Assembly: GCF_021155775.2 (NCBI RefSeq)
Contig: NC_060236.1
Location: 31,693,548-31,757,547 of the forward strand
Reading direction: 5' to 3'
DNA from: Neodiprion pinetum
Taxonomy: Eukaryota; Arthropoda; Insecta; Hymenoptera; Diprionidae
DNA: 64,000 nt
Shown: piece after piece, positions 51,111 through 64,000 of the stretch
Position numbering within the stretch: position 1 is the stretch's first letter
How the letters are laid out: the number at the start of each line of letters is the position of its first letter
Notes under the pieces: generated by a model
What the model was told of the DNA's origin: nothing
The model's input: only the letters and a program-made list of their open reading frames with translations
The model's database searches: none
Program-made: the position numbers and the translations under genes

Positions 51111-54100
51111 ATGTTCAGAATCAATATTGTCACAAGATTTAAATTAATATTATAAGCGTATATAACAATTGTGAAAAGGAATCACAACCGGTTGTTGTGA
51201 TTGGTTGTTCCAGGTAAGCAATCGTGTACCGATTTTAATAATTTTTTGTAATTTCACGTCACCCGTTATACGGTAGGTACTCCGTATCGTGTATAGTTGT
51301 GTTGGGACACTTGGAGCTCCCAACCAGTTACGACGACAATAGGCATTGTCTTCGCACCGTCGCCATCCGCGCAAATTGGTAGAAATCTTGATTAAAGGTA
51401 GAATCTTGCTATGTAGCGTGAAACAAACGAAACGTGTTTTTTTAGCTGTAGATTGATGCTTACCTTATTATTGTCGTCATTATTATCATCATGAATATTT
51501 TTTTTTTTTTAATTTTTCGTAATTTTCGAAAACCGTCATTCAACGTGACGTGTTTGATCTAATCACCTGAACTTCACACTTTATACACTGTTAATCTCGT
51601 AACAATATCAGTTTTAAATTCACCTTGTAAAATATCGTCACGTAATATCTAACGATGACGTATTTCACCAATATTATACTTAAATTTCCAACGAAAACCT
51701 GCAAACCATGCACGAACTCGACTTTTTTCAGTCCAATTTTTTGTCGGCTAACTCGGTAATATCAGGATTACGCTCGTAGGAAATATCATGCCAGCAAAAT
51801 GTGGGTATATACATATAGATACAATACACGTGCGAATGGCGAACTGAAGTATATTCGTATGTTTACGTACCGACAAAAGGGATTGGGAATGAGAAATGTA
51901 CTCAAGGATTCTTATACTATGAGGGTCAGGGTAAAAAAATAAAAATATGCCGACCCATTGACAAATGGATTAAATATTTGATACTGCAGTCAATTTTGTG
52001 TATTGTTTTTTCTTCTTTTTTTACTTCGTCATTTTTTTTACATTTTTCATAGCAATTCGGAACGATTCTACAGGGATGCAAAAAATTCGTATCACAATTG
52101 ATATTGCGATTTCTAGGGTACTCCATATCGTTTCAATTGAAATTAATCGATTGCCGATGTTTCCAAAGTATTTGGAATTCGATTTCTGAACTGATTCTCA
52201 TCAGTCCCAGCATTACGATTTCGTTCATATGGTGAGAGAATATATTGAGGGAATGACGTGAATCCAAATAATGACACAACGTAATATGTGTTTTAATTTC
52301 ATGCATGAAAGGAAGGCCTGTAGAGGATTTTCATAAAAGTTATACTCACTTGTCGGAAATTTTGGAATATAATGACACTCCGATTATAAATCTGTGTACA
52401 AGGTATACATATAGATATGTATACATATCTATATATATATATATAACTATAGCTATACCGTGTATTCCTTGTCCCCCTTGGCGAGGAAATCGGTTTATCG
52501 TACATTGATAATAAACATAGAAATAGGTGTAATCCTGTGCGGGAAATCCGGATTGATTTGCGGTCCCGATGAAGTAGAGAATGAATATTGCTATATAACG
52601 CGGGACGAGGATCAGGATCATAATATAATGCCGAGTATATGACAGATGCGACAACAGCTCCTGTACCTACGTTAAACCCGGGACCATTCATAGTATAATA
52701 TCTATATATATATATATATATAGACAGAAAATCCCCAATTATAATTTTTCAACACCAACATCGACGCGTAATGCATGTTATTGAAATTTATCAATCGTTA
52801 TGTGGTCATCATCGATAATATATGATCCATGAAGTAATGTCACTGTGACAATTATATAAGGATATACCGATTAATAATTAGCTATTTAAAATCGTAGCAG
52901 AGGTAGAAATTCTACCACTTTATTGTCAGACAGAATAGCTCGCTATCTCTGCATACAGCGGAATCCCCCTTTATGCACGATACACATACATATTGTAATT
53001 CGCTGGGTTACGAGTTACGCTGATCGCGGTTTAACCCTGGAGGCAACGAAACGCTTTACTCTACACCATACCGACCTCTCGCCCCCCCACATAAAACATA
53101 AGTCAATTTGCATAACGATAATTGAGATGTACATGAAAGGCGGAAATACGGCAGCGCGCCCGCACCGAATCAGCCTGCAAGCTTTGCAGGACTCGCTTTA
53201 TTCAGTCCTCGCTCTTTGCCAGTTTCCTGCGATATAATATACGCATATATATATACGTGGAGAGCTGCGTCTTATGCTTGTTATATGCATAAATATAACT
53301 GAAATCTTAATCAATAATAATATAATTCCGGATTTTATTTGCATTTTCTGCTGATAATTGCCGGTATATGCATTGTCTACTCGTTTTGAAGAAGAAAACT
53401 GCGATTGCAAGAACGAAGAAAAAGATCCTTTATACCAAAAAAAGTGTAATGAAAATTTGAATGCGTTTGTTTCAAATTATAATCATTTTACTACGCTTTA
53501 ACAATATTCTTTTTCTTTACTAGTCTAGTTACTAATTTTCGCAACGTTTTCTTTGTCTTGATGTTAACCTGTAACGATCAGCTGTTAATCCAGTGCGACG
53601 CCATATTGTTCTACACATCGCGTCTATTCAATTCACATCTCAAACAAATCAAAGAAAAGGACAAAAATTCATTGATAAGCACGGATTGTAAAGATGCCCA
53701 TTTTTATTCAATAATGAGAACAATCGATCATGATGATATCCCGCGCGTTATAAGTAATATGTTGTGAAGCCTGTTGTAGCTTCAGGCGAGGTAGTCAGCG
53801 ATACAAAAAAGATCCCCGCTTGGTTAATTCCGAATATAAAATTGTTTTTTTTTTTCATCATATTTTTTGTGAAGAACGCGCTCATAATGCCGCCGACGAT
53901 CTAAGATCCAAAATATCCACCGTTGCTCGATGAGCCGTGATCCTGATGGAACGGCATTGAATGATAAATGGTATAGGCATTATCCTGTAATAATCCGTCA
54001 TTTCGAACACTCGAAATCACGTACCTTTGAATATCCGATATTTTCCGCTTGAAAAAAAAAAATTTCAAATGGGTTTACTCTACAGCGCAGAATTATCTCT

Positions 54101-56763
54101 CTCTTTCTCTCTCTCTTCCACATACTTATCTCACCCTCGATTTTCATATAACTCATATTGAATTCATCCGTTCCCGGTACTACTGAATTCAGCCTTCCGA
54201 GTTACCTTTTTTATGAATATATTTCTTCGCTTATCGTCGCTCGAGCGTCGACATATTTGCATGAAGTTTGTGAGCAGCTCATTCCGTCATTTTCGAGTCT
54301 TATAAAAAAAATTTTGATGTGTTTAAAATGTGTTTTATTATTTTTTTTACAAAAAGTTGCGGATAGATCCTAGAAACCACTGAAATAAAATTCATTACGA
54401 AAAGTATTGATTTAATTTTGGATTACTCAGAATTTTATCAAACTTCGAATCCTTTTTTCGGAGATGTCTAATAATTTCTAGGGGACTTCGTGAATTTTTT
54501 CAGTATTCGATTTCACCGCAATTCTATAAAACGCGAATTATCACATAACGGTTAAACGCTTCCTTAGAAATTATTTCACAAGAGCGTAACAGGTAAGATC
54601 TGAACTTATACGCATGTTGTTACCAACTGTCGATAAATTTCTCGAATGGTAAGTGGAGCGTTTGGGTACCTGAAAGTAATGGTTGTCACACTTTCTGCCT
54701 TACCGACTCACGGTTTTACGGCTTACGGGTTGCATCTAATAAAGTGTGAAGCTATACCGAGTTTGAAAAAGTATTACGCCTGAGCTTTTTTTATGAGTTT
54801 TCAATTTCCGGATCAAAAATATATATTACCAATCATTTTATTCAGCATTCAAATATTTTGCCAGCTAGACAGCACAGAAATATAAATAGAGAAAGAAAAT
54901 TAATCAAATAATATCGATTTTCAAAACTGGTTTAACAATTTACGCTTTACCAAAATAAAATTATGCAATTCGTTTGCGAATATGGAAACCAAAATCCGTA
55001 CAAATAAATGGATTGACACTCATCCTTCCTATCGGAAATACTTCTCGCATATCCAACAACTGCAGTTTAAATTGAAACGACTGTAGTGAGCGAATGATCC
55101 ACTTTAACGATACACAGACGCACTGCGCAGCAACTGCTGCAGCAGCCTTTTACGTTTGCAAATTGACAATTCGAACGGCAATTTCGATCGTAATTAACAG
55201 TTACCAAATAACAGCTTCAATCCTTCGCAAATGCAAAACGGGAACGATATTCCTTTCATTCACAGTGTTCATGACATAAAAAATGAGTAGTTCGATATTC
55301 TTATCGAGTCTCAAATTCGACCGAACTATAGTCGATAAATTGATATCGTATAAATTTTTGCTGTGTTTACTGAAAGTGCGACGTGAAAGAAATTAACTAT
55401 TTCTTGGAACGCGATCCTAAAGTTGAAGAACTTTAAATAAAATATTTTTTGAAAACGAAACGGCGTTACAGAACATTCTGGTTTCAAATATTTTCCGCTG
55501 ACATCCCAAGAGGATTTTTCAAGGTTCAAGGATGGGTTGGCAGCGATCGTATTTTAAGAAGTCAGTCAAGTGCTCCGAATCCTGGACCAGCTGCAACGTG
55601 AGATAAGGAGTTTAACCACCGTAACACACATTTTTGCTCAGGCAAGCGTGCTATCGATCGATGGGGATTATAGTTGGAAGCACCGATTCTAAACAAGGTA
55701 AAAATCAATGTTTCAACAACTCGCATACAGGCATCAGCACAGATGAGTTAATCATTGTCTTCAAAAAAAAAAAAAAAAAATAAATAAATAAAACATTACC
55801 AGATGATAGAGTTCGAATTCATATCCGGGAGACGTAGGTTACAAATTCGGCAAACCAATGTCGTTTAATATTAAAAGTTGTTGAAAAAAGGATAATTATT
55901 TTACCAGATAAAATGAAAACGTATGGAACATTGAGTTTCGATAAAGATGTAAAAATTAGAACAGATTTTCAAAAACTATCCACTCCAGAATATTTAATTA
56001 TCTACTCATCATGTGATTATGACATAAACGAGAAAATGTTTCAAAATTATGTATACAGAAAGTGAAAACAAACGTATCCATGTTGCAGGCGAGTGGCTTA
56101 TCGCTAAGGTAAGCCGTAAACTTTTATGCAATCGGAATTAAAACTGTGAATCGAAGGAACCTGGCTGGCTAAAATATTTCTTTGAAATAGCGATGAACCA
56201 ATCGACATTTAACTTAAATCATTGGAGGTCATCGCGATTCCCTTGAAATCACATGAGAGTGGTAAAGAAATTAAGCGGCAAGCGTTTGAAATTATGGAAA
56301 TTGTTGTAAGTGTCAAGCGGTAAACGTCAAATGATTTCATTTCTTTAGCATTCGATCGGCTTCTAGGTTACAATGTACTTTCCTTGATTTCCACTTCACC
56401 AAGTGAATTTCAGTGATTTCTTACAATTCCTCCCGACGCAGGAATAACTGAAAATCGCCTAAAACGTTCGGAAATCGAGGATAACATTGAAAATCACTTG
56501 GTACAATGGAAATGAAGAAAAATCACGTGATAAGATAGAAATAATTAGAAATCATGCGAAATAAATGTTAAAGGGGTTTCCTACTGTGACCAGCATCCAA
56601 AAACGCTAATTTTTTAAAATATATTTCGGAAATGCTACAAATTCAATATTATCAATGTTTTTCGCGGCGGCTGATATTTCCCGTGCTTGATGGGTTGGCG
56701 TAACTGATTACACAAATATGGTTGTATCTGAAATAACAAAAAAAAAAAAATAATAATAATAAT
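51111..56763. other. gene-free stretch upstream of the JmjC-like gene
   Basis: Strongly AT-rich. Contains AT dinucleotide runs (52.43 and 52.70 kb), long A runs and a weakly self-complementary stretch around 56.37-56.53 kb. No exon was recognised. Confidence 0.55.
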
Positions 56764-56972
56764 AACCTCATCAACTACATGGTATCAGCTATGGCGTGAC
56801 GGATTTTTTTTTTTCGTTTTTTGACTTAGGTTTCGAGAAAAAATTTCTGAACTTTTTGTCCCTCTGGAAGTAATAATGCGTATTATTATTACATATATTG
56901 CACCAGAAAACGTACCAACAAAATCGTCCGTCACGCCATAGATAATACTATGCAGTTAATGAGGACGTCTTT
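56764..56972. repeat. MITE-like element with 45-bp inverted ends
   Basis: CTATGGCGTGACGGA at about 56788-56802 is mirrored by TCCGTCACGCCATAG near 56927-56941, and the similarity extends outward through CCTCAT-AACT-CAT-GTA blocks. The centre is about 110 bp without coding capacity. It lies about 390 bp upstream of the JmjC-like start codon. Confidence 0.75.
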
Positions 56973-57362
56973 TACTTTTTTTTTTTTTTTTGTTTCAGAC
57001 ATCAGCCGACACGAAGAAGAATAACGTGTAAAAAAGTTTTAATACTTTTTGATGAAAATTTTTACGCACACTCGTTAAGATGTACCTAAAAACATGTGAA
57101 AAAATTTATAATATTAGATTTGTAGTTTTACTGAAATAAATTCGGAAAAAATTATTATTTGTTTTATCACGCAGGTTAACGAATTGGAATGATTTATTTG
57201 ATTTCCAAGCGAATGGCGTCTCGGTTTCAGAATCCTTGGGATGGCCGTCTCGTGATCTGAGACGGCGAACGTTGTGTTGTTGGCCAGATATATCGAGGGA
57301 GAGGCGCAGCAGATGTTGGGCGTTACTCGAAAGCGGCGACAGTGTTTCCTGAGCTAAACGCG

Positions 57363-59818
57363 ATGGCGGACAGAGGTGAGAAGCTGCGGTCCTCGACGGA
57401 GTCGCGACGCTCCTTGGAGAACGCGAGGAAAGATTTGATCGGGATCCTCGGTGAACTGGAAAAAATCGGTCTGGCAACACGAGCCAACTTACATCTCCGG
57501 GCTTACAATCGCCTCCGGAAGGCAAAGTTTTGTTTTAAAAAAAAGCACGCTTTCTTCGCGGCTGTTTTGACAATGCTGTTTATTCGATACGCTAAGGATG
57601 GTTTGATGCCTACGCGACGTGAGAAGGTGAGCGAGAGAACCTTTCATGATTTTAATCAAGAAATAAATATCAGGGCCTAAAATTTCTTGTCTTATTTTCA
57701 AAGTGCATCATTGATATGCCGTCCTCGGTTCACCAAGTATTCCGACCGCCGCAGGATTGCTCGATGTGTTTGGGGATTCAACAGGTTGATAAAGTGACTA
57801 AAATCGATCCGGCGCTCTTCGAACTTCGGTGAGCTTAAACGCATTTCATTCACTCCCTCCTAATTTCATCTAATAAAATCAGCTTGCCTTATACTTGGAG
57901 AATATGGTCTAAATGGTAGTTTTTGTTTTGTTTTGTTTTTTTCTTTTTTTTACAAAAATGACAAGATACGCAGACGATCTTATAGACTGAGGGATACGGT
58001 GTTTTAAATCGTGCCAGTTTTCATCACTCGTGAATGAATCGTCAAAATTTAGCTCCAGCTGTAATTGTAATCATCGGAATATTTTTTAGCTACGCTTATT
58101 CCGGCCAACCGGTTGTCGTCACTGATGCAACGACTAATTGGACAGCGCCCAAGGTGTTTTCGTTCGCCTTCTTCAAGTCGCTGTACGAAGGACAGGAAGC
58201 AGACTGTCAGTTTTTTCCGTACAAAACCGAGTTCAAAAGTCTTCGAGAAGTGTTCAACATGAGCACCAGTCGGGCCCTTCAATTGGCTGGAACAAAGCCA
58301 TGGTACATCGGATGGTAGGGCAACATAATTTTTTTTTTTTTTTTTGAAAACGTATTTCGATTGATTTATTCTATAAATTATGTGACTAAAGGAGTAACTG
58401 CGACGGGGAGATCGGAGCGACGTTGAGGGAACATTACGATATTCCTTACTTTTTACCGGAAACTGCAGAGACTGAAAAAACTGATTGGATCTTTATGGGG
58501 AGTTCCGGATATGGGGCTCACATGCACGTGAGTTTTAGGCAAAGATTTTACTTTCGCGTGATCCAAGATTCGAAATTAATTTTTTCTTTATCAAACAATA
58601 ACAGCAACAATTGTGGCTTTCCCGATTGTGTTACGGGGACGGGGAGTTTTTTTTTTTTTTAAGGAATATGACAACACTTGGAGCGGTTTGAGTTTCAGGA
58701 CTTTATTATTTATAGTTTCAACAACAGATTAGAATTTTTTCATGGAATTTAATAACAAAATGGCGGTTAGACGCATTGTAACAGAGTAAAAAAAATTTTA
58801 GAGTAAGAATCACCTTTTCGGGTTAGTCATCGTTTTTTTTCAAACATATGTGATTGTGAACAAAAAATTGTTGTACAATTTTTGTAAAAAAAAAAAAAAA
58901 AAAATTTGCTATTGAAATTCAAAAATCTAGGTACGAGGTCGAATCGATAAACAAGTTTTAAAGATTGTGTAAAAATTTTAAGTCGATCGGATAAAAATTG
59001 ACCGAGGAATCTGCGCCACCGGATTGAAAACGCGGTCGTTCGCTACTTATACGCGCCATGTCGCCATTTTGTTATTAATTTCAGTGAAAAAATTCCATAA
59101 CGTTTTTCAAACTATAAATAATAAAGCCCTCAAGATCAAATTTCTCCAAGTGTTATAATTTTCTTTAAAAGCCAATTCCTAAAAATATGTATGATTGTAA
59201 CCCCCTCCTTTCAAAGTCACCTGACCGCACTGATCCTCGTTAGCAGCCGAATCCAAAAATAAATTTCTGCGTTACTGACGACAACTTTACAGCCAACTCG
59301 AGTAGTTGATATTGTTACCTTACCCTCGGCGGCATTTCGAGGAATGGTAAAACGGGTTATGAATTCATCCCTGAATGCGTCGAGGGGTGGAATATACACC
59401 CTGTTTAACCCGTACGGTTATAATCGATCGAGGTCGAGCAATGCGGAGAGCCGATCAGCCGCTACCCTCTCGACGCAAGGTAATACAGGGATCCTTTTTT
59501 CCAAGGTCGACGACGTCAAACATCCTTCTTGGCAGGCTCAACTCAAAGGTGAAAAACTCTGGATACTCGAACCACCGAGGGAGTGTCACTACACCTGTAA
59601 CCGAATGACGGTCACCGTTGAACCCGGGGAAATAAGTATGAGATTAGGAAAAACAGAAATAAGAAGTTGTCGTTTTATCATCGACTGCCATGTTGAGATC
59701 GGATTTTATCAATATCTCCAATTTATCCACAGTTGTTCTGGACACCAATCGATGGTACCATCAGACCAGGATCGTGTCCGAAGAAGTGAGCATCACGATT
59801 GGCGCCGAGTACGATTGA
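57363..59818 (+). CDS. membrane-anchored JmjC/cupin-like domain protein, six exons
   Basis: Joined exons 57363-57626, 57704-57828, 58090-58314, 58392-58527, 59506-59635 and 59733-59818 give an uninterrupted 321-residue protein; all five introns (77, 261, 77, 978 and 97 bp) have GT-AG ends and compatible phases. Residues about 62-76 form a short hydrophobic segment flanked by basic residues, likely a signal anchor. A CxxC lies at 107-110. From about 131 the sequence reads like a JmjC (cupin_8) double-stranded beta-helix: YSGQPVVVTDATTNW near the entry, HxD at H250/D252 spanning the exon 4/5 junction, GEKLWILEPP at 265-274, and the distal histidine in WYH at 303. These are the Fe(II) ligands of 2-oxoglutarate-dependent oxygenases, so a hydroxylase or demethylase activity in a membrane compartment (perhaps ER) is inferred; the substrate is unknown. 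The ATG at 57363 was chosen because the reading upstream has only a GTG. I do not recognise a named orthologue. Confidence 0.88.
58673..59154. repeat. MITE-like element inside intron 4 of the JmjC-like gene
   Basis: Inverted ends start AACACTTGGAG and contain GGACTTTATTATTTATAGTTT-like and TTAATAACAAAATGGCG blocks, giving terminal repeats of about 95 bp around a 290-bp centre. It has no coding capacity. It accounts for about half of the longest intron of the gene. Confidence 0.8.
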
Positions 59819-59900
59819 ACGTCCTGTTGTATTCGATTATCAATAATACAATATTGATGTATCTTGAAATTTACTGAGTTCTACTACTACCGCATATATA

Positions 59901-59906
59901 ATTAAA
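59901..59906 (+). terminator. candidate polyadenylation signal of the JmjC-like gene
   Basis: ATTAAA lies 83 bases after the stop codon and before the TG microsatellite. A canonical AATAAA lies further on at 60362-60367. If the second is used, the TG repeat is part of the 3' UTR. The sequence cannot decide between them. Confidence 0.35.
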
Positions 59907-59981
59907 CTGCAATGCGTGTACAACGCTCTCCTTGCGCTATCAGACACTCGCATGCATGTGCATATATGCGCGCGCGCGCTC

Positions 59982-63089
<3,108 letters not shown>

Positions 63090-63944
63090 GAGAAGCCGGT
63101 AGCGCCGCGCGGCGACATTTCACCGCGAGTATAAGGGTACATAATACATATCGGTCGTCGTATCGATTAATTCCATGTGAAACTCTCGCCTCCCCGCATC
63201 CACCCCTCACCACCGAACGGCACGCGGCGCCCCTTTACCGCCCCGCATGGCGCCGCGACGCCTCGTATAGAGCGAGATATCGACGCTACATCGCTTCTCG
63301 GAGCTGCTGCCCACGCAGCCACAGCCCCGAACCTACGCCATCCCTCAGGGCCGTCTCCACCCTCTGACCTCCGCTAGGTTAGGACAAAACGCGGGTCGAT
63401 ACCGCGCGCCGATAAACCCGACGCCTCGGTTTTCCGTTTCGGTTCGTCAATTGCGATCGAATTTTCGCATCGGACTTTGACTCAACCAAGTTCGGATTCT
63501 TTCCACATCCTCCTGGACACTATGATGGAAGTTATTTTCGATGGAACGAAACGCAGAAACTTCAAGTTTGACATTTGATTCGCTCATTGTACGTACAACG
63601 GGATGGACACGCTCGTTCATCCTCCATTTTGATGTACCGCGTGCAAACGTTATTTTATACGACTAGTTTTTACTTGCAGGGGCCCCATTTTCGCGCGGGT
63701 TTTTACGCCGACCGGACGCCCCTGGGTGGTAGTCACCCCTCGCCGCCAGCCTCCCTTGTGCATCGAGTTCGTTAGAGATTCCTGTTGCGAGATCCCCGCC
63801 CTCCGGTGCGCAAAGTCGCGATCCGCGCAGTTCCGTCGTTTGGTAGTAGTTACGTCTCTGTATATTCTGGTTGTCGCGTCAAACCTCGTGGTCTCTTCGA
63901 TACCGTTCGATTTGCGCGTTTCGAACTCGGTAGTTGTACGAAAA
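63090..63944 (+). promoter_or_regulatory. GC- and CpG-rich promoter-like region
   Basis: Base composition changes from AT-rich to GC-rich here, with many CG dinucleotides and clusters such as GCGCCGCGCGGCG near 63102. Together with the possible start codon at 63945 this suggests the promoter and 5' UTR of a gene lying mostly outside the window. No TATA box in a convincing position was seen. The short frames in both strands here look like composition effects. Confidence 0.35.
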
Positions 63945-63979
63945 ATGGGAAGGAAAGATACATTAGCACATAACCTTCG
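63945..63979 (+). CDS. possible first coding exon of a gene running off the right edge
   Basis: An ATG in good context (GAAAAATGGGA) is followed by eleven and two-thirds codons (MGRKDTLAHNL...) and then by GGTAAAAC, a plausible 5' splice site. It sits at the end of a GC-rich, CpG-rich stretch. Only 35 bases are coding, so identity cannot be assessed, and chance is a real alternative. Confidence 0.25.
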
Positions 63980-64000
63980 GTAAAACGTTGCTGGGTATGG

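Noticed and set aside
57106..57525. 139-codon minus-strand frame over the first JmjC exon
   Set aside because: Antisense shadow; the plus-strand exons join into a coherent protein and this frame does not.

Overview
The window looks like nuclear DNA of an insect, probably a hymenopteran, although that last step is inference. The supports are an orthologue of the insect/animal Fez-family zinc-finger gene earmuff, a gene split by small GT-AG introns (77-978 bp), short interstitial TTAGG-type tracts (the usual insect telomere unit), very long homopolymer A/T runs, GA/CT and TG microsatellites, and many small foldback or MITE-like elements. There are no operons, Shine-Dalgarno sites or prokaryotic features. 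The base composition is AT-rich with a few GC-rich patches.

Only two protein-coding genes can be supported strongly. (1) On the minus strand at 21617-22771 there is a 384-residue protein with an N-terminal Eh1-like repressor motif and six C2H2 zinc fingers, the Fez/FEZF architecture (earmuff, erm). Its whole coding region appears to lie in one exon that opens just downstream of a splice acceptor. (2) On the plus strand at 57363-59818 six exons join in frame to encode a 321-residue protein with one N-terminal membrane anchor and a JmjC/cupin-like domain carrying the HxD...H iron-binding triad. Weaker candidates are a short terminal-type exon at 26329-26487 (+), a GC-rich open region at 50304-51110 (-), and a possible first coding exon at 63945-63979 (+) at the right edge.

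Layout: 1-21.6 kb holds no recognisable gene and contains foldback repeats (4.8-5.2 kb, 12.4-13.1 kb), a 117-nt hairpin at 2965-3081 and simple repeats. 21.6-22.8 kb is erm. 22.8-57.3 kb is again almost gene-free; it holds two copies of one small inverted-terminal-repeat element (31.2 kb and 48.5 kb), an inverted duplication at 41.7-41.9 kb, a GC-rich promoter-like patch at 46-47 kb with four exact copies of a GGGCGTGGCC decamer, a 204-bp tandem duplication at 47.3-47.7 kb, and a striking 365-bp near-perfect foldback at 49.8-50.1 kb. 57.3-59.8 kb is the JmjC gene, with another foldback inside its fourth intron. 59.9-64 kb contains a 135-bp TG microsatellite, an isolated GC-rich block at 61.0-61.35 kb and a GC-rich right edge that could be the promoter of a further gene.

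The large gene-poor flanks around erm are what one expects of the regulatory surroundings of a developmental transcription factor, but no individual enhancer can be shown from sequence alone. I found no clear undescribed multi-gene system. The most distinctive signals are the long foldback at 49.8-50.1 kb, the decamer cluster at 46.2-46.7 kb, the unexplained GC-rich block at 61 kb and the membrane-anchored JmjC-like protein.
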